This document shows positions 1-13,987 of a stretch of 64,000 bases of DNA, piece by piece. Both the position numbers and the translations under genes were made by a program. The stretch is taken from the NCBI GenBank assembly GCA_006384855.1, contig VCJN01000169.1:104087-168086 (forward strand). The letters are read 5' to 3'. How positions within the stretch are numbered: position 1 is the stretch's first letter; each line of letters opens with the position of its first letter. The notes beneath the pieces were generated by a model. The model did not search any database and was not told where the DNA came from. It saw nothing but the letters and a program-made list of their open reading frames with translations. This DNA comes from Tetraselmis striata. Lineage: Eukaryota; Chlorophyta; Chlorodendrophyceae; Chlorodendrales; Chlorodendraceae.

Positions 1-53
1 TACGGGCGGTAGCGACTATCCTCGCGCGTATTTCTGTCGTCTGAACCCAATAT

Positions 54-121
54 ATCTTGGGATAAAGGGTTTCACTGGTGCCAGTCCTGTCCCGGGGGCG
101 AAAAAACAATCTTGGGATAAA
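54..121 (+). mobile_element. Truncated SINE-like insertion with 13-bp target duplication
   Basis: A 42-bp insert (67-108) beginning gggtttcactggtgcc and ending in an A-rich tail after [12 protein letters not shown] flanked on both sides by atcttgggataaa (54-66 and 109-121). Target duplication, A-tail and severe 5' truncation are the marks of target-primed reverse transcription. The same core occurs at 12.2, 30.1, 38.2, 42.8, 51.9 and 52.0 kb. Confidence 0.75.
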
Positions 122-142
122 ATAAAGCGGAAAATACAGCGA

Positions 143-2074
143 ATTTCAAAGGTGAGTCTGGTTTTGCCAAAAAGGTCGCGCAGGCTGTTTTACACGGTCA
201 AGAGCTGAAATTGCCAGGATGGTTTAGCGAAAGCGTGGAGGGAAAACGGAGTCAGGGGGGGCGCTGCGTAGAACGCAACGAAAACTGGAAGATGACAGGC
301 TCAGCTGTTCTGGCTGCTTTTATGTCTACTCGTGCTGCACTCAATAAGGGCGCAACAACAGATGCCTAGTTCCCGTACCACGGAGCAGCACTTGTAGCTA
401 AACAGCGGTTAGGTCAAGGGAGGAAACCCCATAAACTAGTTTAGATCATTTCAAAGTTGAGTCTGGTTTTGCCAGTCTTGAGCGAACGGAGAGAGCGGTG
501 GATTGACGGAGAAGAGGTAGCGCCAAGTCATGAAGGAGGCACTGGGAAGGCCACCGCTGCGGAGTCCTGTTGGACTTGGAAGTGGCGTAAGGGGGCGATG
601 TGTCCAAAGAAGAACCATGCGCCAGGTGAAGGAAGAACGTTGGGGTCGATGTAGTCCAGAACGACGTCAGAGTTAGTGGCCCAACCGCCTTGGTAGCGAA
701 TGTGGGACCAATGGCACCCCGATGGCGTTCGCTGCAGAGGCTGCGCCCTTGCGAAGACTGTGCGAGGTCCAGGAGGTGCCAGCAGGGGGGGGGGGGGGCA
801 GCGTTGACTAGACGGACGGTTGTGGACAGCCAATCTGACATTGTAGCCGAAGTCCAAGGTTTTGACTGCTCAGACGAACTGACAGCCCAGAAGTTGGACA
901 TAGCCAAGCCAACAGTAACAAGGGGGACTGACTGGACGTGGTCGAGGAAGTGGTGCAGGAGACGTGCCACTCGAGGGTGCTCTGACACTGGGAGGAGAAG
1001 TACGCGTAGGTCGTCGGGTCCCCGTCGGCCAGCGCGACCCTTCTCTCGGTACACTTGCATGGTGATGTTGTAGGCGTCGACATGCACGTCTCGCACTCGA
1101 CAGGACACGCCAGTAAGGCCCATGGCAAAGAACATGAAGTTGACAACCGAGGCCGGGAGGGCTCGGAATTCGTGGTAGTACTCTGGGTAGGGAGCAGACA
1201 CAATTAGCTCGGCTTTTGTGACGAAGCGATAAGCTACATCCGCAGGCAGAGGGACACGCAAAGGGGCAGCGTCCAGTCGGCGCTGCCGCAGCATCAGCCC
1301 ACGCCTTGCTGAAGTCAGGTGTAGGCTGTCCTTAGCGATTGGGTCGAGGTTGTGCAGCTCGAAAAGGTGTTGATTGCAGACAGATAAGGCTGCAGTGACT
1401 TAGTTGCGATGTGTCCTCGCTCGCCGACCCAAGCAACATACCGAACGACAGTGGCAGTAGTCGCCTCCAGCGGGCTGATGTTCTCGGAGTCGTGGCAGAA
1501 TAACTCCGCGAATTGAGACAGCCGGCCGGCGTAGCTCTTGAGTGTATGAGCGCTGAGGGAGCTGGAGAGTAGGTCGAGCGTCCGTTGGCCCAGCTCGTCT
1601 GAGCCGAACGCGTCCTGCCTGCAGCCGAGATCGCAATGAAGCAGCCCAGGGAGCGACAGCTTCGGGCTCGTCAATCACGTAAGTGCGTCGTTTTACTGAC
1701 AGAGTTCCACCGGTACGACTACTGTTCGCAAAGTACTCGGCAGCAGCGGTTAGGTTCCCGGCGGTTGGCCGGTAGCTACTGGACGGGTTTGCAGTAGCAT
1801 CGGTACGGGTTTGCGGGGCTAGGTTCAGGTAAGAGGGCCGCCCCGCGCGCCCTTCGCGCTCGTAGCGCATGCCACGCGCGTAACGTACCCGCGCGAAACT
1901 TGGTCGTTGCGAACCAGTTGTAACACGTAGTGTAACAACCGACGGACGCAGAGATGGGGTAAAGAAAACGGCTGGTTGAGCCGCCATGTGCAGGTGTGCG
2001 GATGGTTGAGCCACACGCGGCTGTAGCTGTAAGAAGCGCCGCACCGAGGAAGGTCTGAAGGAAGTCTGTAAGGT

Positions 2075-2106
<32 letters not shown>

Positions 2107-3396
2107 CAGGTCCTGTCACGGGACGCTCATCCCGCCGTTGAGCTGCAAGGGTGCGTCTTGCGGCGGTCACCGAAAGGTGGCCTCGCAAAGCTCCAGCAGC
2201 TCCGAAGAAAGGCGCACCACACCGTCACTCGTGCTCACCTTCGCGGCCACGCCCGCGTCCCCCGCCTCGTCCTCGCCCACGCCCACGACCTGCAGCTGCA
2301 GCCGCCACTCGAGCAGTAGCGTAGCGGTCGCCTTCGCGCTGCTGGCAACGGTCGCCTCGAAGACACGGCGCTCGTAGTCCCTCATGAAGTCCCCAAAGAT
2401 CGCAGAACCCAGATGCTCCGAAGCAGGCTGAAAGTGCTGGGCTCGCAGCACGTCCATAACACCTTGGTCACCGTGCACACGCTTGATCTCATTTAACCTC
2501 CGCAGGAAGGCCAAACGAAACCGAAACGCCTTGTCGATGGCCTCGGCGTGGTTGACTTCCAAGCTCTCGCGAGGTAGGGGGTGAAGTCCTGGTTGGTGGC
2601 AGGGACGTAGGGCAGCAACTCATCGAGAGCCACGAAAAGCGCGGCCATGTGGGCCCCGAAACACGACATCCACAAATACTCCTCATGGGCCGGCGGACGC
2701 CGGTCATCCTGCTTGAGGTACTCGTTCGTAAGGTCGGCGCTCAGGGGAAAGAGTTCAGGCACTCGGCTGACCGGTCGAACGGCCTCGTAACCAGACTCTG
2801 CTCTCTGCAATAGTTCTGGCACCGCGAGGTAGTCATCCTCGGCACTCGCGGATTTTGCTCCGACACGGCCGCTATGGGCTAGCTCTAGCAAGTCGGGGCG
2901 CTCTGCGGCTCCCCCGCTGCCTGTCGGCTGTCCCGCGACGCGCTGGCCAAAGCCGGAGCCATGTGCCCCTTCTCCATCAACAACGCGCTCACGAGCCGTC
3001 AATTGAGCTACAGCTGTAGCCACCGCTCGCACATCTGCTTGCAGCGACTCCAGCGTCGGCTCCGCGACGGGTTCTACTTCTTCTCCATCTGGCATGGTAA
3101 CGCACGGACGTACGGACGAGAATATCACACTCGGGTGGCGAGCCGGGTGTGGTCTTGAACAACCTGGGGTGACCTTGCTCGCAACTGGTTAGGAGATAGT
3201 TTTTACATCGCTGCGTGGAACGCAGCGAAAACTGGAAGATGACAGGCTCAGCTGTTCTGGCTGCTTTTATGTCTACTCGTGATGCACCCAAAAAGGGCGC
3301 AACAACAGATGCCTAGTTCCCGTACCACTGAGCAGCACTTGTAGCTAAACAGCGGTTAGGTCAAGGGAGGAAACCCCATGAACTAGTTTAGATCAT
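143..3396 (-). mobile_element. YR element A: RT-less tyrosine-recombinase element with split direct repeats
   Basis: Fossil mobile element read on the minus strand. Order from its 5' end: repeat A1 (3396-3208), a gag-like open region (about 3128-2167, glycine/alanine-rich, ending in basic low-complexity sequence), a tyrosine recombinase region (about 1680-450, with an N-terminal SAM-like part and a catalytic part ending in a conserved YIDP motif), repeat B1 (474-450), repeat A2 (449-260) and repeat B2 (175-143). The A1...B1-A2-B2 order is the split-direct-repeat layout of PAT/Ngaro-like elements of the DIRS order. No reverse transcriptase or RNase H was found between the gag-like and recombinase parts. 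It is paralogous along its length to element B. The reading frames are broken in several places; A1 and A2 differ by only a few percent by eye, so the copy is not very old. Confidence 0.8.
2077..2105. repeat. Poly-G tract inside element A
   Basis: A run of about 28 G on the plus strand (C on the element's sense strand) lies between the gag-like and recombinase regions. Such tracts are frequent throughout the window and prone to length error in assembly. Confidence 0.9.
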
Positions 3397-5078
3397 ACAT
3401 CATGGTATCATATATTTTATTGATTCCGCATGTTGTCGTTTATGGTGTTTGTGTACGGCTTTTATTCGTACACATTGACCTGAGCTAGCAGCAATAGGCG
3501 ATATCAGGAAATCACCAAAAAAAAAAGGACATTCAGAAAGGTCCTTTACAGCGACTGCGAGCAAGGTGGAAGCAGTAACATGAGAAGATGCGGAATGGGC
3601 AGCCACGAGCCCACACATCAGACTTTGCCATCTGCACACCGGCAGAGAGAATGCCGCCCAGGGTACCATGCACGCAAGCCGAGACCCGCTGCAAAAGCCC
3701 CCTGCCGTGTGCGCGACAGGTGACGGCGGATCTCAGCAGGAACTTTTACTCGGAACTTTTATTCGTACATAGTTATGGAAAACAGTAGTAGAATAATATG
3801 CAGTGTATCACTCGTGTTCGGGACCCGTGTTCGGCACCCGTAGTATGAGCTCCGGTACAGACGGTGGCCTGCCACCCGTACCTTAATTAATAGTACGGCG
3901 TTTATAAGCGGCCTGCTGTTTTGATCTTTTCGCACGGCTTGATTTGGCGATGTAGTGACAGCACTACATACTATAATACGAGTACCTCTTATTAAACATC
4001 GGGCGAGGGGGCTCCCCCTGTTGATTATTATAGAGGGGCTTGGAGTGAAGTAAAAATCACGCTTATTATTGTTTATGTATGGCCCCCTCCCCTCTGTTCA
4101 CTGCAGGGGTGGGTTCATTATAGGGGTGTTCATTATTAATATACATTTTTTCCTTCTTACATCAGTTCTTTGACATATGCGCAATAAATAAAAGAGGTAC
4201 CTGCTACTAAAAGAGTGTTTATTTTGCAGGTTTCTCCTTGCGCATCATCAACATGGCAGATGCAGACAACGTTCTTGGCGGGGTCGCGGCCGCGAGCGTG
4301 ATGGTGCTCCCGCGCCTGCGTCGCGTCGCTCGTCGGCATGTGTTGCTATGACCCGGGTCATTGGCTGCAAGCGTCCTCGCCGCGGCTGATGGCCTACCCC
4401 GGGGCGGTGGTCCCTTTGGTTCCTGGCAGCTTGGCGACTTCGTGGTTCCCTTGGCTCCCCCTTGGTTCTTGGCTCCCTGGCCTCCTGCTCGACCTTGGTT
4501 TCAGGCTTATGTCTCTCTTTTGCTTGCAACCCTTCTTACAGGGACTAGTTGCTGTTAGTTCTGTTTGTGGTGCGCATTTGTTGAAGCCCCGATGTAATAA
4601 TAAATAATTATGCAGGTACCCTCGTACCGATAGTGTCCCTGGGATCGTCGCGCAGCATCATCGACGACGCGCGCGCGGCGCGGGACACCATCAGATATTA
4701 ACTGGGGCTGCTGCGCGCGAGGCATTTCGGCATGCTGCGCGAGGCGAGACGAACCGCCAGCTCGTCCACTCGTACGGCCGTACACTCCGCCGACCATCAC
4801 TGGAAGGCAGCCAGGAAGGGAGGAAGTCAGAAAGAGCAAGTGCATCGCCAGGCAAAGGGTACATACGACTGCATAACAGCGCCCTCGACGAAGAGGCGCC
4901 CACCTCGCCACGGGGATAGGGTTTCTGGCGTGTTGGCCTTACACTGGCGCCTTCGGCCATTCGGAAGTATCCCAACCGCGGGTCGGACCGCCAACGACTA
5001 GAAGCCCTGCGCGCGTTTGCCGGAGCTCTGGATACAGCCTAGGGAAGCATAGTGCTGACGCCGACTCGGATCCCCGAG
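3397..5078. other. Intergenic, no gene recognised
   Basis: AT-richer spacer between element A and the ankyrin gene. It holds one dispersed repeat (about 3498-3690) also present near 62.3 kb. Short open stretches at 4.3-5.0 kb have no recognisable domain and run on both strands without splice-supported continuation; I see no gene in them. Confidence 0.6.
3498..3690 (+). repeat. Dispersed repeat, copy 1 (partner at 62.2-62.4 kb)
   Basis: Begins with atcaggaaatcacc and contains gagagaatgccgccca followed by ggtaccatgca. The same blocks in the same order and orientation occur at 62234-62390, with intervening bases diverged. It lies just outside the 5' end of element A; the partner lies just beyond the recombinase relic at 61.4-61.9 kb, so it may be flanking sequence carried with this element family. 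Confidence 0.6.
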
Positions 5079-6252
5079 ATGAAATACTCTCGAGATGAGC
5101 GGAGGCTGCCTCGTACGCCGGTGGGTGCCACTCGCAACCGGCATAGCACGCACTTCATCTTAACACGGGTGTACCGAAACCAGTCCTCCACCCCCCCCCC
5201 CCCCCTCCCCTCCCTCCCCCGCGCGCGCCCCTCCTAACACACATATACCCTGAACCCTGTCGCGCAGGGTGGAGCGTCTCTGCTTCACACAGCTGCGAAG
5301 GAGGGCCAAGCAGCCACCGTGAAAGAGGTGCTCAGCATGGGAGCACATGTCAACAGTGTTGACAAGGTACATGGATGGGGAGTAGCGGATATGCCATGCT
5401 TTGCACTGTAATGTCGTTTTGGACCTTCTTGTTGCGGCATGTCTTCCCCGCTTGCTGATGCTGCACTTTCCTCTTGAAAATTGAAACGCGGCCATGGGTA
5501 TCTATCGCAGGGGATGACCGCCTTGCACCTGGCAGCCCGAAACCATCACAGCGGTGTTGTGCAGATCCTGTTGCAGCAAAGAGCAGACATTAACAAGAGG
5601 TCGATTGAAGGGAGATGCCCACTGGTAGCCGTTAACCTCCCCCCCCCCCCCCCTCCCTCCCCGCCCCCAAGCAACACCCTTTTGCTGCTCAAAGGAAAGG
5701 CTTGCAATCAGCTACCTGCGGTGACCACTCGCTATATGCGGCATGTTGCCAGTCTACGTGCATGATGCTGATGGAAACGCTGTGCACTGCAAATGTGCAG
5801 CACATTGCAGCATACGAAGGAGTTTCTGAGATTGTACGACAGTTGGTCGATGCCGGGGCGGAAGTCAGAGCAGAAGACCCGGTGTGTGTTGCCACCTGCA
5901 ATTCCTGCATGTTACTCATGTCTTGATGTGTCATGGGTGACTTGTGTGCCACCCTGCCCATGATCATAACGTAATGCATGTGGCTATCTGCACTATACCC
6001 AGCTTGCAAAATGGCTGCTGGCGGTACGGGGGCTTTGTCAGCACGACAGCTGATATTTGCCGTTGCCGTATGTTGCAGGATGGTTATACTCCATTTCAGC
6101 TGGCTTCTATGAAGCACAACAACTTCCAATCAATGGAAGTCATTCTTGAGAAGTTGGTGAAAACATATGATCCGAATAGAAAACACGCCGTCTACAAGAC
6201 ATTCAATTTCAAGAAGTTCAAGAAAGAGGTGGATGGTGAACAAGACTATTGA
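5079..6252 (+). CDS. Small ankyrin-repeat protein, 5 exons, 169 aa
   Basis: Ankyrin repeats are 33-residue protein-binding modules; the partner is unknown. Modelled exons: 5079-5120, 5268-5366, 5511-5624, 5801-5881, 6079-6252, all in phase 0 with GT-AG borders, ending in TGA. Exon 2 is exactly one 33-codon repeat (core LLHTAAKEG). Exon 3 carries a second repeat (MTALHLAARNHHSGVVQILL) and starts a third, which exon 4 completes (PLHIAAYEG split by the intron after PL). Exon 5 begins a fourth (DGYTPFQLA) and ends in a lysine-rich, acidic tail finishing GEQDY. Introns 1 and 3 carry poly-C tracts. The ankyrin exons are well supported; the first exon (14 codons, starting MKYSRDERR) is chosen because it is short, has a good donor and keeps the frame, but another upstream start is possible. 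No other domain is present. Confidence 0.75.
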
Positions 6253-7882
<1,630 letters not shown>

Positions 7883-10800
7883 TTGTTCTAAGCTTGCCTA
7901 TGGTGTTTCCTCCTTTCCCTAACCGCTTTTCCGGCTACCGTGTTGCTAAGTGGTACGGGTTATTAGGCACATGTCGTTGCGCCCCTTTTTGGGTGTAGCA
8001 CGAGTAGACATAAAATCAACCATAACAGCCGAGCCTGCCGTCTTCCAGTTTCGTTGCGTTACACGCGGCGATTATTAGCTGTGTCGCAACCTGTTGCGAG
8101 CATGATCACCCCATGTTGTTCAACACCACACCCGGCTTACTACCAGTGTGAAATTCTCACATGTAAGTCCGTGCGTCATCATGTCAAATAGAGAAGAACC
8201 CGTCGTTGAGCCGACTCTCGAATCGCTACAAGCAAACATGAAGGCCCAATCTACATTGGTGCTCGAGCTTGCAACAGCGTTAACTCAATTCACGGCTCAT
8301 GACCGCGTTGTTGATGGGGACGGAGTGCATGGCTCCGGTTCCGGGCAGCGCGTGGCGGGACAGCCGACATGCAGCGGGGAAGCCGTAGAGCGCCCCGAAT
8401 TGCTAGAGCTATCCCATAGCGCCCATGTCGGAGCAAAATCCGTGAGTGACGAGGACGACTACTTCGCGTTGCCAGAACTATTGTAGCGAGCAACGTCTGG
8501 TTCCGAGGCAGCTCGACCGGTCCGCCGAGTGCATGGGCTGTTTTCCCTGAGTACCGACCTGACGAAGGAGTACCTCAAGCAGGATGACCGGCGCCTGCCG
8601 GCCCAGGTGGAATATATTTGGATATCGTGTTTAAGAGCCCACATGGCCGCTCTCTTCCTAGCTCTCGACGAGTTGCTACTTTACGTCCATGCTACTTATA
8701 AATATGACTTCATCTCCTACCCAGCGCACACTCGGAATCACGCCGAGGCCATCGACAAGGCGTTTCGCTTCCGTCTAGTAAGCCTTATTCTTGCGCAGGC
8801 TTAACAAGGTCAAACGTGTGCACGGTGACCAAGGTGATCTGGACGTGCTGCGAGCCTAGCATGTTCAGCATGCCGCCGAACATATGGGCTTTGCGATTTT
8901 CGGGCACCTAATGAAGGACTTCGCGCGCCGCGTCTTCGAGGCGAAGGTTATGGCCAGCAGCACAATAGCTACCGCTACTGCTCGGGTGGCGGCGGCGGCC
9001 GCAGGACGCGGACGTGGGCGTGGGCGTGGTGGCGGTCGCGGGCGTGGCCGCGAAGGTGACGAGCAAGAGTGACGGTGTGGGGCGCATTTCGTCGGAGTTG
9101 CTGGCGCTTTGCGAGGTCACCTTTCGGTGACCGCCGCACAGCAAACCCTATCAGTCCAACGGTGGGATGAGCGTCATGTGTCCGGACCGGATCCCCCCAC
9201 TCAGATGTCATTAAGACCTTGGCTCCTTCGCCGCGGCGCTTCATACAGCCACAACCGAGTGCGGCTCAACCATCCGTACACATGCACATGGCGGCTCAGC
9301 AATCCGCCTCCCGTACCATCTCATCGTTGCGTCCGTCGGTTGATACATTGCATGTTGCAACTGGTTCGTAACGATGACCACGCTTCGCGCGTACACGTTA
9401 CGCGCGTGACATGCGCTACGAGCGCGAAGGGCGCGCGGGGCGGCCCTCCCCCTTGAACCTTGCACCGCAAACCGTACTGATGTTGATGTTGCGCACGCCC
9501 GTCCAACAATTACCGGCTAGCCGCCGGAAACCTGACCGCCGCCGCCGAATATTTTGCTAAAATGAACCGGCCCCGTGTTACTCCGTCGGCCACGCGCCGT
9601 ACTTACGTAATTGACGAGCCCGAAGCTGCTGCCCCTTGGGCTACACCACTCCGATCTCGTTTACATGAGGCATTCGGCTCAGACGAGCTGGGACAACAAC
9701 GGACCCTCGATCTACTCTCCAGCTTCCTCATCGCTCAGACGCTCAAGAGCTACGCCGGCCGGCTGCCTTACTTCGCGGAGTTCTGCCACAACTCTGAGAA
9801 CATCAGCCCGCTGGAGGCGAGCACTGCTATTGTCGTCCGGTACGTCGCTTGGATTGCTGAGCGGGGTCACATTGAGGCTAATAAGTCGTTACAACCCTAC
9901 ATGCCGGTAGTCAACACGTTCTTAAAACCTCGGCGCGATCGCCAAGGACATCCTGCACCTTACCGCCGCTCGTCGTGGCATGATGCTAAGGCAACACCGC
10001 ATGGAGGCGGCCTCTTTGCGAGTCCCTCTGCATGCTAATGTCGCTTTGAGCTTCGTCGAGCGCGCATAGTTGATTGTGTGTGCTCCCTTCCTTGAGTAAC
10101 AGTACAACTTCCGAGCCGTCATGGCTTCGGTTGTCAACATCATGTTCTTTGCCAGGGTACTCACCGGCGTGTCCTGCCGAGTGCGGGACGTGCATGTCGA
10201 TGACTGCAACATTACCTTGCACGTGTACCGCGAGAAGGGACGCGCCAGTCGACCCGGCCCCAACGACCTGCGCGTACTGTTTTTTCCAGTGTCAAGGCAC
10301 CCCCGCCGCATTATTACGCGTCTCTTGCACCATTTTATCGACCACATCCAGTCTGCCCACCTGGCCCATGTTGCCTTGGCCGAGACAAACTTTTGGGTGG
10401 TCACCCCGAGCGAACATTTCAAGTCTTGGACTGCCGCAACGATGTCGGACTGGCTCTCTACGGCCGTTTGTCTTATTGTCGGTTTTGCTCCCACCCGCCG
10501 GCACTTCCTGGAGCTCACACAACCTTCGCAAGGGAGCAGCATCTGCCGCTAACGCCATCGGAGCTCCACTGCTGTCCCACATCCGCCACCAAGGCGGCTG
10601 GGCCACCAACTCCGACGTCGTTTTGGACTACATCGAACCCAACATCCTTCCTTCCCCTGGCGCGTGGTTCTTCTTCGGTCACATCACACCCCTCCGCCAC
10701 TTCCAAGTCCAAAAAGACTCCGCAGCGGTGGCCTTCCCGGTGCCCCCTTCGTGACCTGGCGCTACCGCCCCTTCTCCGTCAATCTACCGATCTCTCCGTT

Positions 10801-11234
10801 CCCTCATCACTGGCAAAACCAGACTCAACTTTGAAATGTTCTAAACTTGTTTATGTGGTTTCCTCCCTTCCCTAACCGCTTTTCCGGCTACCGTGCTGCT
10901 AAGTGGTACGGGTTACTAGGCACCTGTCGTTGCGCCCCTTTTTGGGTATAGCACGAGTAGACATAAACGCAGCCATAACAGCTGAGCGTGCCGTCTTCCA
11001 GTACGTTTCGCTGCGTTACACGCAGCGCCCCCCTGGCCTGACTACTCCGTTCTCCCTCCACACTTTCAGTTGTGTTTAGCTAGGCCACCCACCCACCCAC
11101 CGCATGGCGGGCCCGACGACCGTCCTCGGCCCTCGGAATCGCGGGCCCTTCCTCCGCCTCCACCCCCGGCTGGGGATGGGGGCGGGGATCGTGCACGGGT
11201 GGCGCTTTGGTAGCCTTGGCCCCGCCCGTGCTGC

Positions 11235-12110
11235 CACTGTTGCGGAGGAGCGGTGTGAGCTGGACACCGGCGTCTTACGTCGTTGCTGGTCCGGTCAATT
11301 CCCCGTTCGCTGTTATTTGATCACCCTCTCCCTTCCTGTCATGTCGGCGCCTCCACATCACATTCGGCCTAGTGCCGCTTTTGGAGTGGCCCGGGATGTT
11401 GTGCTGGGAAGGGAGTTCTACGTTCGGCGGAAGGGGACGCGACCGAGCTGCGGCGGATCCGGCGCTGGGCGGAACAACGCGCGCTGGACACCGGCGTCTT
11501 ACGTCGTTGTTGGCCCGGTCAAGTCCCCGTTCGCTGTTCTTTGAGCACCCTTTCCCTTTCTGTCATGTTGGCGCCTCCACATCACATTCGGCCTAGTACC
11601 GCTTTTGGAGTGGCCCGGGATGTTGTGATGGGAAGGGAGTTCTACGTTCGGCGGAAGGGGACGCGACCGAGCTGCGGCGGATCCGGTGCTGGGCGGAACA
11701 ACGCGCGCTGGACACCGGCGTCTTACGTCGTTGTTGGCCCGGTCAAGTCCCCGTTCGCTGTTCTTTGAGCACCCTTTCCCTTTCTGTCATGTTGGCGCCT
11801 CCACATCACATTCGGCCTAGTGCCGCTATTGGAGTGGCCCGGGATGTTGTGCTAGGGAAGGCGTTCTACGTTTGGCGGAAAAGGACGCGACCGAGCTGCA
11901 GCGGATTTGGCGTTGGGTGGCCTACGTCTGTTGCACGCCCGTGGCGCCCCGTTCTGGGTTGGACCCCCCCACTTCCGCTCCTTGCTGCGAGACCTCTACT
12001 TCGAAGCTCCCTTCCTGTCGGCGCCTTCACATACATCACATTCGGCCTAGTGCCGCTATTGGAGTGGCCCGGGATTGTGTGCTGGGGAGAGCGTCCCTAC
12101 TGCGTGGAGC
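11235..12110 (+). repeat. 224-bp tandem repeat array, about 3.5-4 copies
   Basis: The block starting cctccacatcacattcggcc recurs at about 11347, 11571 and 11795, an exact 224-bp period, with a partial copy near 12025. A partial first unit starts about 11235. Units 2 and 3 are nearly identical. Open frames run through the array because 224 bp shifts frame each period; I do not regard them as genes. It lies inside element B, between repeats A2 and B2. Confidence 0.85.
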
Positions 12111-12219
12111 GGCGGCTGGCTGGTGGCGATGCCTGGTCGGTGGCTGTCATGGCGGTCCCGCCTCTGGTGGCCCGTAGCTGGATTTTCTTCTGGATTTCTG
12201 CATGGATTTCCTGAATTTT

Positions 12220-12364
12220 GCAGCTGGCTCATTTTTTCCCGCCCCCGGGACAGGACTGGCACCAGTGAAACCCTTGCAGCGTCTCTACGACGGCCGTTCG
12301 GGCAGCAATCCAGTTTCGGAAAGCCCTGGGTAGGCGACGCTCCGGCAGCTGGCAGCTGGCTCAT
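12220..12364 (-). mobile_element. Full-length SINE-like insertion with 13-bp target duplication
   Basis: A 119-bp insert (12233-12351) flanked by gcagctggctcat on both sides (12220-12232 and 12352-12364). On the minus strand it starts near gcctacccagggc, includes ggccgtcgtagagacgc and gggtttcactggtgcc, and ends after [14 protein letters not shown] an A-rich tail. It matches the copies at 38.2 and 42.8 kb over its whole length, so about 115 bp looks like the unit length. Confidence 0.8.
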
Positions 12365-12480
12365 GTAATCACACTTTCGTCAGTTTCAGTTTCCTTCCTG
12401 CCAATTTCGGCTCTTGTTGGTGTAAAATAAAGATGGCGTGCCTGCGCGATCTTTTTGGCAGAACCAGATTCAACTTGAAA

Positions 12481-13987
12481 CTACTACTGGTACGGGTACA
12501 GGTACCTGGTTTTTCCCCGCCCCGGGTACCTGGCTGGTACCATCATAATATAATCCTTAACAACGATCCTGTGTCGCGTGATGAAGTCACACCGGTTCCC
12601 CGGGTACTCGCTAAATGAAATCCTCCCGGGGTTTAAGCTGTGTATAGCGGGGCCACAATCCTGAGATGCAACTACCGAAACGAGCGCGAATTGTGATTAG
12701 TATCCGGTTGATACAGTCAAATATAACGTCATTTGATGAAAACTCAGAGCCCACGTGACCACCCGCCTCGCCAACCCATCCCGCCCCACCGATGCCAATC
12801 GAACACACCGGCCGGCACCATCACGCGCATACCGCGGTAGCAGCGCGCTAACGTAGGCATATGGTGGCGTTCAGGTGCCTCGTCTTGTGTGTCGCGGGCA
12901 GGGATGGGGCTGGCGGCGGGATGATGAGGGAGGAGCCTGAGCGGTCACGTGCTAATATTACGCACGTAGCGCGTGCCACGTCGCCAAAAAGAGTTGCCAG
13001 CTATACATCTCGGATTTGAGACCCGTTTTCGGTCTTCAGAAACGAGTACCTACGCGAACCGGTGTGGCGTGATGATGACCGTTCCGCGCTGCTGATACAT
13101 TATCCCTGTGGCGACCGTACCCGTACTCACCGTCACCTGCGACCGGCATCGTCACCTGTAGTGACGCGGCCGGCCGGCCGGGGCATATCGGGCCTACCAT
13201 CATGTACCCCCCCCCCCCCCCCCACCCCCCCTCCCCCACCGCCGACGCTGCTGCCTCGCGCCCGAGCCCCGTAAACCACCTTAGGAGTCACCGTAGCGGG
13301 CCACCTTAGCAGTCAAAATACGCGACCCCCTCCCCCCTTTGGCGGTGGACTCCCGTCACACTGGAGTCGGGGGACGGGTGGACGCCGTAGTACCCGCCTG
13401 CTTCCCTCCGGACGACGACTGCGGCCGGTTTATTCAGTACGAGTAACCGGTACGACAAGATACTGTACTACGATTGGTGCAAGGTGCGGATCACCGCCGC
13501 CTGGGCGCCTGGAGAAGGGGTAAAAATGCGCGCGCTGCAGCAGCCCTCCCGTCGCCCCCTTTCGCCTGCTGTATGCGACCACGCGCCCGCACTGAGAACG
13601 GGGGTTGAAAGGAGCACCACGCTGTTCCGTCCGGCCTGCTGGCCGGAGCAAGGTGGCGCGGGGGGGGGGGGGGGGGGGCTCGCGTACGCTCAGGTGGTAC
13701 ATGTGCCTGACCGCATATAAATAAAAGCCACATATATCGACCGACGTGCAAAAAAGGGTTTCCGCGCGACATGCAAAATAGGGTTTTACTTACAGCGCGA
13801 AGTGTGTGCACTACCTGTACTGTGTGGCACTCTGCGGCGGTGAGGGAGATACGAGGGCACGGAATCCCCAGCAGCCGGCCAGTGCACGCGTACTGCGGAG
13901 GGTGAGAAAGCGAAGGGGCCAATCGCGCTGCCGACGCTGTCGCCGCTGCAGGTCGCCGCCGGAATGTGAGGCGTTTTAGAGGTCGCC
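12481..13987. other. Intergenic / upstream region of the kinase gene
   Basis: No coding region recognised. The stretch holds a 98-bp repeat (12592-12690) shared with 23.5 kb, a poly-C tract (about 13205-13222), a poly-G tract (about 13661-13678) and several tgcaaaaaaggg/atagggttt near-repeats around 13750-13790. The promoter and 5' leader of the kinase should lie in the last few hundred bases; no convincing TATA element stands out. Confidence 0.5.
12592..12690 (+). repeat. 98-bp dispersed repeat, copy 1
   Basis: Starts ggttccccgggtactcgc and includes aaatgaaatcctcccggg and cacaatcctgagatgca. The same sequence with few differences lies at 23514-23612 in the same orientation. Function unknown. 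Confidence 0.75.

Larger units (their letters stand above)
7883..12480 (+). mobile_element. YR element B: second copy of the RT-less recombinase family
   Basis: Fossil element paralogous to element A, on the plus strand. Order: repeat A1 (7883-8070), gag-like region (about 8148-9072, ending in a Gly-Arg-rich tract), tyrosine recombinase region (about 9562-10810, with the N-terminal core-binding part, a VYREKGRA-type block and a C-terminal HIRHQGGWA...YIEP block), repeat B1 (10811-10836), repeat A2 (10837-11027) and repeat B2 (12451-12480). No reverse transcriptase or RNase H is present, as in A. Between A2 and B2, where A has about 85 bp, this copy has about 1.4 kb holding a 224-bp tandem array and a SINE-like insertion. 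Its frames are broken in several places; A1 and A2 differ by several percent by eye, more than in A or C, so it looks the oldest of the three. Confidence 0.8.

Noticed and set aside
11104-12214. A chain of open frames with near-identical protein segments
   Set aside because: They follow the 224-bp tandem DNA repeat, whose period is not a multiple of three; no domain or start context supports a gene.
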